From CAMLFJ01 sp035524955 (GTDB taxonomy: Bacteria; Methylomirabilota; Methylomirabilia; Rokubacteriales; CSP1-6), in contig DATLFG010000042.1 in NCBI GenBank assembly GCA_035524955.1, forward strand, positions 1 through 64,000: a stretch of DNA of 64,000 bases. The letters are read 5' to 3'. Position 1 is the first letter of the stretch. Each line of letters opens with the position of its first letter. Positions 53,692 through 62,582 of this stretch are shown here, in pieces. The notes below the pieces were generated by a model. It was not told the DNA's origin. It saw only the letters and a program-made list of their open reading frames with translations, and searched no databases. A program made the position numbers and the translations under genes.

Positions 53692-54365
53692 GACGGCAGA
53701 ATGGGATTGATCCGCTTGTAGACGACCGGCGAGCCCGCGTCGAGCCGCATGTGATGCCGCACCCGGCGGGTCCACGGGTTCGCGTCGCGCACCCGGTTCC
53801 AGGCCTCGCTGTCGGGCACGTCGGGCCGCTCGAACTCGTAGACCGTGAGGTACTTGGGCTGGCCTTCCACCGCCATGAAGCGGCGGGCGCGAATTACCCC
53901 GGGCACCGTGAGGTAGTCCGGGAGGTAGACCCAGTTGTACCAGTCGTTCCACTCCTCCTCCATGTGGGCCGGGATGTCCATGCGCCCCATCTGCAGATAG
54001 GGCGACGGCCCCATGGTCAGCTCCACCGGGTTGGTACGCGCCGGGAAGATCTGACGGTAGCCGTTCAGCAGGTAGTTGCGCCCGACATGGCCGCCCGAAA
54101 TTTGCTGCCGGCGCGCGGAGGGGCGGAAGCGCACCTCGTCGAGGAAGGCGGCGGTGCGCAGCACGCCGGCCTCCTCCAGCTCGTACATCGCGAGGTACTT
54201 GGGCCCGCCGCGCACGGCCACGTAGCGCGAGGCGGAGAGGAAGCCGGGCACCTTGAGCAGCCGGTCGAGATGCTCCTCGTCGTACCAGCGGTTGAACTCG
54301 GCCTCGTACTGCGCGTCCACGTCCGTCCACAGCATCAGCAGCCCGGTGCCGCGCGTCTTGGCCAT
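53688..54365 (-). CDS. Duplicated dimeric alpha/beta-barrel protein, EthD/DUF4286-like
   Basis: A 225-residue protein in which a half-domain is repeated: EAEFNRWYDEEHLDRLLKVP...YLAMYELEE is mirrored by EEEWNDWYNWVYLPDYLTVP...YLTVYEFER. Each half is a ferredoxin-like EthD-type fold, so one chain mimics a dimer. Function unknown, but with the EthD gene it may act on a common substrate. The start at 54365 follows GAGGGAG and begins MAKTRGTG. It is divergent from the SDR gene across 107 bases. Confidence 0.75.
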   Translation of the reverse strand: MAKTRGTGLLMLWTDVDAQYEAEFNRWYDEEHLDRLLKVPGFLSASRYVAVRGGPKYLAMYELEEAGVLRTAAFLDEVRFRPSARRQQISGGHVGRNYLLNGYRQIFPARTNPVELTMGPSPYLQMGRMDIPAHMEEEWNDWYNWVYLPDYLTVPGVIRARRFMAVEGQPKYLTVYEFERPDVPDSEAWNRVRDANPWTRRVRHHMRLDAGSPVVYKRINPILPS

Positions 54366-54472
54366 GCTCGCTCCCTCGTGGATGCGCCCTTGACTGCCCG
54401 GTCGGCGTCGCGCAGGATCGGCGGCGGTCGACGTGTACGCGCCGACGATACGGCAGCGGGAGGAGAGACGCA

Positions 54473-55363
54473 ATGGGACTGCTCGACGGCAAGGTGGCGG
54501 TGGTGACGGGCGGCGGCACGGGCATCGGGCGCGCGGTCTCGATCGGCTTGGCGGCGGCGGGCGCCCGCGTCGTCGTGAACGACTACGGGGTCAGCGTGGA
54601 CGGGATGGATCCCTCCCGCGAGCCGGCGAACCAGGTGGTGGCGGAGATCCGCAAGGCGGGCGGCCGCGCGGTGGCGGCGGCGGACAGCGTGGCCACCATG
54701 GCGGGCGGGCGCGCGGTGGTGGAGCTCGCGCTCAAGGAGTTCGGCGATCTCCACGTGCTGGTCTGCTGCGCGGGCATCCTGCGCGAGCGCATGATCTTCA
54801 ACATGAGCGAGGAAGAGTGGGACGCGGTGATCGCGGTGCACCTGAAGGGCCACTTCACGGTCATGCAGCCGGCCACGCGCCACATGCGCGAGCGCCGAGC
54901 GGGCAGCATCATCACCTTCACCTCCGCCGCGGGCCTCGAGGGCAGCCCCGGCCAGCCCAACTACTCGGCGGCCAAGGAAGGCATCGTGGGGCTCACCCGC
55001 TCGACCGCGCTCGCCATGGCGAAGTACGGGGTGCGCTGCAACGCGATCTCGCCCACCGCCGACACGCGGATGACCCAGCGGCTGCCCGGTGAGCGCCGCG
55101 GCGCCGCCACCGCCACGCCGCCCGAGGCCATCGCGCCGGTCGCGACCTTCCTGGTGAGCGACCGGGCCCGTCACATCACCGGCCAGGTGATCGGCGTGCG
55201 CGGGAGCGAGGTGACCGTGTTCTCCCACCCGGCCCCGCTGCGCACGGCCAGCACGCCGGGCGAGTGGACCGCGGAGCAGCTCGCGGAAACCTGGGACCGC
55301 ACGCTCGGCCAGGACCGGCTGCGCCGGCTCGACACGATGAAGATCGCCTGGCCGCCCGCCTGA
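54473..55363 (+). CDS. Short-chain dehydrogenase/reductase
   Basis: A 296-residue classical SDR: cofactor motif VVTGGGTGIGRA, CCAGIL, catalytic Ser in TFTSAAG and YSAAKEG. The longer first loop (NDYGVSVDGMDPSREPANQVV) and C-terminal extension resemble the hydroxyacyl-CoA dehydrogenase units of MFE-2-like enzymes. Substrate unknown. It has a GGAGGAG ribosome-binding site. The 266 bases after it contain no gene. Confidence 0.87.
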   Translation: MGLLDGKVAVVTGGGTGIGRAVSIGLAAAGARVVVNDYGVSVDGMDPSREPANQVVAEIRKAGGRAVAAADSVATMAGGRAVVELALKEFGDLHVLVCCAGILRERMIFNMSEEEWDAVIAVHLKGHFTVMQPATRHMRERRAGSIITFTSAAGLEGSPGQPNYSAAKEGIVGLTRSTALAMAKYGVRCNAISPTADTRMTQRLPGERRGAATATPPEAIAPVATFLVSDRARHITGQVIGVRGSEVTVFSHPAPLRTASTPGEWTAEQLAETWDRTLGQDRLRRLDTMKIAWPPA

Positions 55364-55629
55364 CGCGGCTCCGGCGGGGCTCCTCATCGTGGTCGCGACC
55401 GCCGGCCTCTCGACGGTGACTCCGCCCGAGGCGAGCCCTTCGGTCCTGGGCCTGGGCGCGTCGCGACCTGCTCGATCCGCGCGGCTGAAAGGCGGCTGAC
55501 ACTCTGACGGTAATCGTCCACCCGTGAGCGCCGCCGGCGCCGGCGGCTCCGCAATCCCGCCTTCAATCCCGTGCTTGGGACCATGGCACAACGCGTCCCG
55601 GTGGCACAGGCGATGCAACCCTCCGAGAC

Positions 55630-56307
55630 ATGTCCCCCCGTGCATTCCTTGCCCTCGCCACGCTCGGTTGTCTCCTCGTCACGGGCGCCGAGGCCGGGGC
55701 GCCCACCACCACGCTGCGGGCCACGTTCGACCGGGCCAACCAGATCATCGCCGATCCGGCTCTGGAGGAGCGGCCGCTCGAGCGCCTCGTCGCGATCCGC
55801 GCCCTGTTCAGCAAGGTCTTCGACTTCCGCGGCGCGGCGGAGGACGTGCTCGGACGGGAGTGGAAGGCGCGCACCGCGGTCGAGCAGCGGGAGTTCACCT
55901 CCATCTTCTCCGGCTTCGTCCAGCGCGGCTTCGTCTACTGGCTCGCGGCGGCGGCCGAGATCGACGCCAGCGGAATCACCGTCCACTACCTGGGTGAGTC
56001 CGTGGAGCGCGACCGGGCGGGGGTGCGCACCACCATCGTGGGCCGCGGTGGCCGGCAGATCCGCCTCGACCACTGGATGGTCTACCACGGCAATCGCTGG
56101 CTCGTGCGGGACATCACGATCGACGGCGTCAGCCTGATCACGAACTACCGGGCGCAGTTCGAACGCGTGATCCGGGGCTCGTCCTACCGCCACCTCGTGG
56201 TCCGCATGCGGGAACGGGTGGGCGCCGAGCTGCCGCGCCCCGCCTCGGGCGGCGAGCTGCTCAACGCCGAGACGAGGCCGTCGCTCTTCCTCTACGAGAT
56301 GCGCTGA
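55630..56307 (+). CDS. MlaC-like periplasmic phospholipid-binding protein
   Basis: A 225-residue exported protein (signal peptide FLALATLGCLLVTGAEAG) of the Ttg2D/MlaC family: VFDFRGAAEDVLGREWKART, EFTSIFSGFVQRGFV, and DHWMVYHGNRWLVRDITIDGVSLI. MlaC carries phospholipids between the outer membrane and the inner-membrane MlaFEDB complex. No mlaFEDB or mlaA gene is nearby, so this is an orphan copy in the window. It supports a diderm envelope. Confidence 0.85.
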   Translation: MSPRAFLALATLGCLLVTGAEAGAPTTTLRATFDRANQIIADPALEERPLERLVAIRALFSKVFDFRGAAEDVLGREWKARTAVEQREFTSIFSGFVQRGFVYWLAAAAEIDASGITVHYLGESVERDRAGVRTTIVGRGGRQIRLDHWMVYHGNRWLVRDITIDGVSLITNYRAQFERVIRGSSYRHLVVRMRERVGAELPRPASGGELLNAETRPSLFLYEMR

Positions 56308-56323
56308 TCCCGCCTCATCGCGC

Positions 56324-56578
56324 CTACCCCTGCGGCCAGAGGCGGGAGCGCCGCAGCAGCCCGACCAGCACGAGCAGCATGCACGCGGCGGGATAGACCG
56401 CCGCGCCGCGCGGCCCGGCGTGCGCGACCAGGTAGCCGATCAGCAGGGCGCCGACGGGCGCCCCACCCATCAGACCGAGCTGGAAGAGCGAGAGGATCCG
56501 TGCGCGGTGCGTCTCCGGCGCGGCCAACTGCACCAGCGTCCGGGCCTGCGTCATGACCACGCCCGCCCCCACGCCGGC
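56324..56578 (-). pseudogene. 3' remnant of an MFS transporter
   Basis: About 85 codons correspond to the last three helices of a major facilitator (AGVGAGVVMTQARTLVQLAAP, ...LGLMGGAPVGALLIGYLVAH). The frame is abruptly preceded by the stop codon of the OsmC gene at 56579, so about 300 upstream codons are missing. An isolated C-terminal fragment is unlikely to function. Confidence 0.8.
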
Positions 56579-57001
56579 TCAGGCCAGCCGCGTGCGGATG
56601 TCGATCTCGGAAACGAGGGTGCGATGCACCGGGCAGCGGTTGGCGATCTCGAGCAGCCGCGCCCGCTGCTCGCCGCTGAGGGGGCCGGTCAAGCCGATCT
56701 CCCGCTCGATGCGATCGAGCATACCCTCCTTCGTCTCGCACTCCGCGCAGTCCTGGGCGTGGATCCGCGCGTACCGCAGCCGCACCGTGACCCCCTCGAG
56801 GGGCCATTGCTTGCGCCGCGCGTACATGGACACCGTCATGGAAGTGCAGGCGCCCAGCGCGGCCAGCAGCAGGTCGTAGGGCGAGGCGCCCGCGTCCGTG
56901 CCGCCGACCTCGCCCGGCTCGTCGGCGATCAAGCGATGGCGGCCCGCCTCGATCTCCTGGGCGAACCCGGTGGCGCCGCCTCTGACGATCACGCTGGCCA
57001 T
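56579..57001 (-). CDS. OsmC-family peroxiredoxin-like protein
   Basis: A 140-residue OsmC/YhfA-like protein that reduces organic hydroperoxides through two cysteines. Cys52 lies in ALGACTSMT and Cys123 in NRCPVHRTL. A further pair (DCAEC, residues 85 and 88) is extra and could bind metal or form a disulfide. Complete and of normal length. It is divergent from the topoisomerase VI operon across 81 bases and abuts an MFS remnant downstream. Confidence 0.88.
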   Translation of the reverse strand: MASVIVRGGATGFAQEIEAGRHRLIADEPGEVGGTDAGASPYDLLLAALGACTSMTVSMYARRKQWPLEGVTVRLRYARIHAQDCAECETKEGMLDRIEREIGLTGPLSGEQRARLLEIANRCPVHRTLVSEIDIRTRLA

Positions 57002-57082
57002 GCGAACCTCCTCTGGATCGTGTGCGCGGGCCTGATTATAAAAGAGCGCCCGCCAGCACGGGGTTTGATATCAAGGAAGGGT

Positions 57083-59008
57083 ATGTCCACCGTCCTGGCC
57101 AAGCCCCCGACCGCCGAGCCGAAGGCGGCCCCATCCGCGGCCGAGATGGGCGCCCGCCAGCGGGAGATCTCGGTCTCCGAGTTCTTCACCAAGAACCGCC
57201 ACCTGCTCGGCTTCGACAATCCGCGCAAGGCCCTCCTCACCTGCGTCAAGGAGGCGGTGGACAACGCGCTCGACGCCGCCGAGGAGGCCGGCATCCTGCC
57301 CGAGGTCGTCGTCACGCTCGAGGTCGCGGCAAACGGCGAGGCGGCAGCGCCGGCCAGCCAGGCGACCCGCTTCCGGGTCACGGTGATCGACAACGGTCCC
57401 GGCATCGTCCGCCAGCAGATCCCGCCCATCTTCGCCAAGCTCCTCTACGGCTCGAAGTTCCACCGGCTGCGCATGAGCCGCGGCCAGCAGGGCATCGGCA
57501 TCTCCGCGGCGGGCATGTACGCCCAGCTCACGACCGGCAAGCCGGTGCAGATCACCTCGAGCACCGGGGCGCGGGCCGCGACGCACTACTTCGAAGTCCA
57601 GATCGACACCAAGAAGAACGAGCCGAGGATCTTCGAGAGCAAGAAGATCGACTGGGACCACCCGCGGGGCACGCAGGTGACGCTCGAGATCGAGGGACGC
57701 TACCAGAAAGGCCGCGCCTCGGTGGACGAGTTCCTCGAGCAGGTGGCCATCGCCAATCCGCACGTGAGGCTCGTCTACCATGCGCCGGAGGGGGAGACCC
57801 GGCACTACCCGCGGACGATCCAGGAGCTGCCGCCGCAGCCCCGGGAGATCAAGCCGCATCCCTACGGCATCGAGTTCGGCGTGCTCCTCCGGATGCTCCA
57901 CGACACCCGGAGCCACTCGCTCTCGGGCTTCCTCGCCGGCGACTTCAGCCGAGTCTCCCCGGCCGTCGCGGTGGAGATCTGCAAGACGGCCAAGCTCTCG
58001 GCGGACGCGCGGCCGCGCAACGTCCACGGCGACGCCGCCGAGGCACTCTACAAGGCCATTCAGGCGACCCGCATCATGGCGCCGCCCTCGAACTGCATCT
58101 CGCCCATCGGCGAGAAGGCGATCCTCCACGGCCTCTACAAGCAGATCAAGGGCGAATTCTACACCGCGGTGACCCGGCCCGCGGCCGTGTACCGGGGCAA
58201 CCCGTTCATCATCGAAGCGGGCCTGGCGTACGGGAAGGGTCCGGACCAGGTGGCGGTCACCCCGGACGCGGCCGCGGTCCCGCTCGCGGAAGGCGAGCAG
58301 CGGGAGGACGACAACGAGCTGGCCCGGGTCATTCGGTACGCCAATCGCGTCCCCCTGCTCTACCAGCAGTCGGCCTGCGCGACCTTCAAGGCGGTGCTCG
58401 AGACCGCCTGGCGCAACTACGGGGTGGCCCAGTCCCGGGGCGCGCTCCCGGCCGGCCCCATGGTGGTGTTCGTCCACATGGGCTCGGTCTGGGTGCCGTT
58501 CACCAGCGAGTCCAAGGAAGCGATCGCCGACTACGACGAGATCCGGAAGGAGATCAAGCTCGCGCTGCAGGAGTGCGGGCGCCGACTCGGCATGTTCCTG
58601 CGGCGGCGCGAGCGGGCCAAGAGCGAGTTTCGCCGGCGCAACATCTTCGAGCTGTACATCGAGGAGGTCGTCGAGGCCTGCGGCCGGCTGAAGGGCGGTA
58701 AGCTGGCCAAGGAGAAGCTCAAGGCCCAGCTCCAGAAGATCGCCCTGAAGCGCACCGGCGGTCCCCGGACCGACGCGATCCTGGGTCACGAGGGCGGTCC
58801 GGAAGGCCTCCCCCACTCGATCATCGTCACCGCCGACGGGCCGGAAGGGGAGGCGCCGGCATTGCCCGGCGCCGAGGGGAGCGCTGTTGCGCCGCCCGAA
58901 GAGGCCCGGCCGGAGAAGACCAAGCCCGCGCCCGCGCGACGGAAGGGCAAGGGCAAGGCCAAGGCGGCAAAGCCCAAGACCAAGGCGCCAAAGCGCAGGA
59001 AGAGGTAG
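57083..59008 (+). CDS. top6B: DNA topoisomerase VI subunit B
   Basis: The ATPase subunit of type IIB topoisomerase. The 641-residue protein has the GHKL motifs KEAVDNALDAAEE, VTVIDNGPGI and RGQQGIGISAAGMYA, the H2TH and transducer regions (MAPPSNCISPIGEKAIL), and a Lys/Pro/Ala-rich tail of about 90 residues. The ATG at 57083 follows GGAAGGG. Typical of Archaea and plants, it is rare in bacteria. It is followed six bases later by the A subunit gene, so the complete enzyme is encoded. Confidence 0.95.
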   Translation: MSTVLAKPPTAEPKAAPSAAEMGARQREISVSEFFTKNRHLLGFDNPRKALLTCVKEAVDNALDAAEEAGILPEVVVTLEVAANGEAAAPASQATRFRVTVIDNGPGIVRQQIPPIFAKLLYGSKFHRLRMSRGQQGIGISAAGMYAQLTTGKPVQITSSTGARAATHYFEVQIDTKKNEPRIFESKKIDWDHPRGTQVTLEIEGRYQKGRASVDEFLEQVAIANPHVRLVYHAPEGETRHYPRTIQELPPQPREIKPHPYGIEFGVLLRMLHDTRSHSLSGFLAGDFSRVSPAVAVEICKTAKLSADARPRNVHGDAAEALYKAIQATRIMAPPSNCISPIGEKAILHGLYKQIKGEFYTAVTRPAAVYRGNPFIIEAGLAYGKGPDQVAVTPDAAAVPLAEGEQREDDNELARVIRYANRVPLLYQQSACATFKAVLETAWRNYGVAQSRGALPAGPMVVFVHMGSVWVPFTSESKEAIADYDEIRKEIKLALQECGRRLGMFLRRRERAKSEFRRRNIFELYIEEVVEACGRLKGGKLAKEKLKAQLQKIALKRTGGPRTDAILGHEGGPEGLPHSIIVTADGPEGEAPALPGAEGSAVAPPEEARPEKTKPAPARRKGKGKAKAAKPKTKAPKRRKR

Positions 59009-59014
59009 CAACCC

Positions 59015-60121
59015 ATGGCGCGCGCAAAGGCGAAGAAGATCGGAGCCGTCGAGAAGAAGCTCATCAGCGTGGCGGACGCGGTGATCACCGCCGCCGATCG
59101 CAGCAAGGACCCCATGCTGTCGATCCCCGTGCGCAGCCTCGCCAACGTCAACTTCAACGAGAAGCGCGGCATCATCGAGATGGGCAAGCGCAAGCAGGAG
59201 CGCACGTTCTTCAACGTGAGCATGGCGAAGAAGTTCATGCAGACGGTGCTGGTGGCCGACGCCCTGTCCGAGCTGCAGCGGGCCGACCTCACGACGTCGC
59301 TGCGCGAGATCTACTACCGCACCAAGCACACCATGAAGGACTCGAACGAGAACACGTTCGACAACCAGAACGAATCCGACCCGCTGATCGAGGACCTCGA
59401 GGTCTCGCTGGCCGCGCTGCGCGAAGAGCTCCACGTGCGTGCCGAGAACGCGGGCAGCATCGTGGGGCCCGTCGTCTTCGGCGACGACGGCGACCGGGTG
59501 GACTGCGCGCGCCTCGGCAAGGGCGGTTACTCGGTCCCGTCCATCGTCGAGCCCGACTTCATCGAGATCCGCCGCTGCACCGCCGACTTCGTCCTGCTCG
59601 TCGAGAAGGGCACCCAGTGGAACCGCCTCTCGGAGGATAAGTTCTGGCGCCGGTACAACTGCGTGCTGCTCACCGGGAACGGTCAGCCGCCCCGCGGAGT
59701 CCGGCGCCTGGCGCGCCGCCTGCACGAGGAATACAAGATCCCGGTGTACGTCCTCGTGGACAACGACCCCTGGGGCTACTACATCTACTCGGTCGTCAAG
59801 CAGGGCTCGATCAACCTCGCGTTCGAGAGCGAGCGGATGGCCATCCCCAAGGCCAAGTTCATCGGCCTCTCGAGCGCCGACCCCGACCGCTACGGCCTCC
59901 CCCGCAACGTGGGCATCAAGCTCAACGACAAGGACATCAGCCGCGCCAAGGAGCTGCTCAAGTACCGCTGGCTTCAGAAGAAGCCCTGGCAGGAAGAGAT
60001 CAAGCGGATGCTCGCGAGCGGCCTCAAATATGAGCTCGACGCGCTCGCCAACAAGGACTTCCGCTACCTGACCAAGACCTACCTGCCGCGGAAGCTCAAA
60101 GAGGAAGACTGGCTGGACTAG
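59015..60121 (+). CDS. top6A: DNA topoisomerase VI subunit A (Spo11-like)
   Basis: The DNA-cleaving subunit, 368 residues. The winged-helix CAP domain carries the catalytic tyrosine pair SLREIYYRTKHT (Tyr100-Tyr101). The Toprim domain has Glu in LLVEKGTQWNRL and the DxD of YVLVDNDPWGYYIYS. All residues needed for cleavage and metal binding are visible and length is normal, so it should be active with subunit B. It is separated from top6B by 6 bases. The following sequence is a decayed SDR gene on the other strand. Confidence 0.95.
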   Translation: MARAKAKKIGAVEKKLISVADAVITAADRSKDPMLSIPVRSLANVNFNEKRGIIEMGKRKQERTFFNVSMAKKFMQTVLVADALSELQRADLTTSLREIYYRTKHTMKDSNENTFDNQNESDPLIEDLEVSLAALREELHVRAENAGSIVGPVVFGDDGDRVDCARLGKGGYSVPSIVEPDFIEIRRCTADFVLLVEKGTQWNRLSEDKFWRRYNCVLLTGNGQPPRGVRRLARRLHEEYKIPVYVLVDNDPWGYYIYSVVKQGSINLAFESERMAIPKAKFIGLSSADPDRYGLPRNVGIKLNDKDISRAKELLKYRWLQKKPWQEEIKRMLASGLKYELDALANKDFRYLTKTYLPRKLKEEDWLD

Positions 60122-60605
60122 CGCTCGGCCCCGCATGCCCCCGTCCACCATCAGCGTGGTCGCAGTGACGAAGCGCGACGACCCGGATCCGGCGCCGCGC
60201 CGCCTCCCGGGCGACTGTGCGCATGAGTCCGACCTGGGCGTGCTTGGCCGTCACGTAGGCGACCGAGCCCGGCGCGCCCATGGCCCCGACGACGCTGGAG
60301 GTGATGATGACGCTGCCGCCATCGTTCATGCGCGGGAGCCCGTACTTGCAGGCGAGGAAGGCCCTGCGCACGTGCACGGCGAGAAGCGCGTCGAAGGCGT
60401 CCTCGGGATACTCGGTCACGGGGACCACCGGGCCCTGGTTGCCGGCGTTGCTGAAGGACACATCGAGCGGGCCGAAGCGCGCGACGGTCCGCTCGATGTA
60501 GCCACGCGCCCCCGTCGCCTGGCTGACGTCCGCGGCGACGGCGTCGACGTGCGGGCTGGCGAGGTCGGCGACCGTGCGCGCGAGCGCGGCGCCGTCGAGG
60601 AATAA
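60122..60605 (-). pseudogene. Short-chain dehydrogenase remnant, N terminus and middle deleted
   Basis: The recognisable order is AARTVADLASPHVDAVAAD-type sequence, FGPLDVSFSNAGNQGPVVP, VIITSSVVGAMGAP and the active-site region SVAYVTAKHAQ. After RRIRV the frame shifts and jumps to the family C terminus (RFVTATTLMVDGGMRG), losing about 50-60 residues. The glycine-rich cofactor motif is also absent at the N terminus. The remnant abuts the top6A stop codon. Confidence 0.75.
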
Positions 60606-60744
60606 CGTCGGCTTCAGTTCACGGACCAGAACCGGCCACCGACATCGCTTCTTCCCGCTGACTCGTGCGCCGGCCTTCAGCTCGTCAGCGTGAAGCGAGC
60701 GGTACTCGCGAGGGCTGGCCCCCGGAAGCGCACGGCGCGGCGGG

Positions 60745-60763
60745 CCCGCCGGCCGCCGGCGGG
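60745..60763. other. GC-rich hairpin beyond the LuxR fragment
   Basis: Perfect 8-bp arms CCCGCCGG and CCGGCGGG with a CCG loop, 15 bases beyond the stop of the LuxR fragment on the minus strand. There is no T-tract. It may be the former terminator of that gene. Nothing else is visible between 60606 and 60777. Confidence 0.35.
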
Positions 60764-60777
60764 GGCCCTGCGGGCGA

Positions 60778-60930
60778 TCACCGGCCCGAGAGCAGACCCC
60801 ACTCCTGGGCTCTGATCACCGCCTTGACCCGCGTATCCACCCCCAGGGCGTCGAAGATGGCCTTCAGGTGGGCCTTGGCCGTCCGCTCGCTGATCCCCGG
60901 GCCCTCGGCAATCTCGGCGTGCGCTCCGGG
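60778..60930 (-). pseudogene. 3' fragment of a LuxR-type regulator
   Basis: About 50 codons encode the end of a LuxR helix-turn-helix: EIAEGPGISERTAKAHLKAI, then ALGVDTRVKAVIRAQEWGLL. The receiver domain and the first helices are missing; upstream sequence is unrelated and quickly runs into the opposing fragment. It cannot be a complete regulator. Confidence 0.75.
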
Positions 60931-60988
60931 AACTCCTCGGCGACCACGGTGAGGTGGCGCCGGCGGCCCCACCGATGCCGAGGGCCAG

Positions 60989-61603
60989 ATGCCCGGCATG
61001 CGGCCGATCACCAAGCGGCTGGTTCACGGCCGGGACCACGGGGTGGCCCTCCTGGCCGAGGGTCTCCTCGTGGATCCGGGAGACCCCGGCGAGAAGCTCG
61101 ACCCGCAGACGCTGGGGTCGGTGGAGCGCGACGCCTACGGAAACGTGCGCCCGGAAGAGCTGGAGCTGGCGCGGCTGCTCAAGACGCGGGTGGCGGCGAG
61201 CCTGGCGGCGCGGGGTATCGGGACCGGCATCGTGGCCAAGGATCTCGGCTACGAGCTCCGCTGCGCCCCGCCGGGTGGGTTCGACATCCAGTACTGCCGG
61301 AGCCTCGGCTACTGGGCCACACGCTTCCTGCTCGACGGCGGCACCGAAGCGCTGGCGACGATCCAGGGCGGCCGGCTGGTTCCGATCCCGTTCGGGGATC
61401 CACTCGACCCGACGACGGGCAAGATTCGCTTTCGCTACGCGGACATCCACTCGGAGGCGTACCGGACGCTCCACGCTTACATGATCCGCCTCAAACGTGA
61501 GGACTTCGAGCGGCCCGAGCAGCGGGAGGCTCTCGCTCGGGCCGCCAAGCTGAGCGAGCCGGAGTTCGTCCACCGTTTCGGATACGTCGCCGGCTACGGC
61601 TGA
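60989..61603 (+). pseudogene. 3' half of a 6-phosphofructokinase gene
   Basis: The 204 codons match the C-terminal half of PfkA-type enzymes: KRLVHGRDHGVALLAEGLL, KDLGYELRCAPPGGFDIQY, RSLGYWATRFLLDGG, VPIPFGDPLDPTTGK and TLHAYMIRLKREDF. The nucleotide-binding GGDGS-type motifs and the catalytic Asp of the N-terminal half are missing, so the fragment should be inactive. It begins within 60 bases of the opposing LuxR fragment, as if two deletions met there. Confidence 0.8.
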
Positions 61604-61724
61604 GGAGAATGCCCGAGCGAGCATGCGCCACAGAACCGCGACGGTCCGGATGGCAACCACAAGCTACCCACGGGTGGCTCGGATGAACAACCTCCTGACA
61701 CTTCACACCCCAGTCGCCTCAGCA

Positions 61725-61758
61725 GGTTGATCACGTACCGGGCGGCGTTGGATCAACC
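61725..61758. repeat. Inverted repeat in the 304-base gap 61604-61907
   Basis: GGTTGATC (61725-61732) and GATCAACC (61751-61758) form 8-bp arms around an 18-base loop. It lies between the convergent 3' ends of the phosphofructokinase fragment and the acyltransferase gene. The rest of this gap shows no gene, RNA or promoter that I can support. Confidence 0.35.
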
Positions 61759-61907
61759 GCCCGCTCCCAGCTTGTCTCGAGCCTGGCATCCGCATCCGCC
61801 CTCGGCTTAGAAGTGCACCTCAGGGACCTGCGACGAATTCAGACCAAGTTCCAGTGATACATAGTCGTTGATTACGAGGCAACCGGCGACCCGCCGCGCT
61901 TCGATGC

Positions 61908-62582
61908 CTAACGGGCTTCTACCAAGGCGCTCAACTCGGCACTCGATCCAGGCAGCAGCTCCGAGGCGGGGGCCAGATAGACGCTGCCGGGGCGAGTGTT
62001 GCGGGTGATCAGCGCACCTGCGCCAACAATGCAGCCGGCAGCGACCGTCACACCCGCCCTCACCGTGGCGTTGGCGCCGATGATGCAGTAGGGCTCAACG
62101 GTAGAATCCCCCAAGACCACACTATGCGGCCCCAGAAAGCAGTGATCCTGGATTTCCGTATGGTGACCCACAACACTTCCGGTCTCGATCATCACGTTGC
62201 TTCCGATACGCGCGAATGGCTTTATCACCACGTTCTCGTAAACAAAACAGTTCTCCCCGACCACCGCTTCCGGCCATGTCACGGCCCGGGAGCTCACGTA
62301 GCTCACGAGTCGGTAGCCTTTAGCCTGCGCCTGCTGAAACTTCTCCGCACGCAGTTGGTTGACTCTCTTCAGACCGATGGGAACCGCCATCAGATACTCC
62401 TCCGGCGGATATTGTTGAGCGATCTCTTCAAACGGAACCACGGGACAGCCCTGCAACTCAGGCTGCCTTATGTACGCCCGGTCCACGGTAAACGCAGCGA
62501 CTTCGTGGGGTGAATCGTGACTCAGGTAGAAGTGATTCATCTCCGCGAAAGGCTCGTTGCCGAAAATCACAACCTTGCTCAT
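61908..62582 (-). CDS. NeuD-like hexapeptide acyltransferase
   Basis: A 224-residue left-handed beta-helix acyltransferase. The N-terminal Rossmann-like part (KVVIFGNEPFAEMNHFYLS) is followed by hexapeptide repeats (VIKPFARIGSNVMIETGSVV) with His-His in VVGHHTEIQDHCFLGP as the likely catalytic region. It belongs to the NeuD/PglD/Vat-like group and acylates an amine or hydroxyl. The start overlaps the stop of the NRPS gene by 4 bases, which suggests that it tailors the peptide product or a precursor (inference). Confidence 0.82.
   Translation of the reverse strand: MSKVVIFGNEPFAEMNHFYLSHDSPHEVAAFTVDRAYIRQPELQGCPVVPFEEIAQQYPPEEYLMAVPIGLKRVNQLRAEKFQQAQAKGYRLVSYVSSRAVTWPEAVVGENCFVYENVVIKPFARIGSNVMIETGSVVGHHTEIQDHCFLGPHSVVLGDSTVEPYCIIGANATVRAGVTVAAGCIVGAGALITRNTRPGSVYLAPASELLPGSSAELSALVEAR

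Noticed and set aside
57071..60151. A minus-strand open frame of about 1000 codons opposite topoisomerase VI
   Set aside because: It is the antisense shadow of top6B and top6A, whose motifs are unmistakable. Only its first few codons coincide with the SDR remnant.
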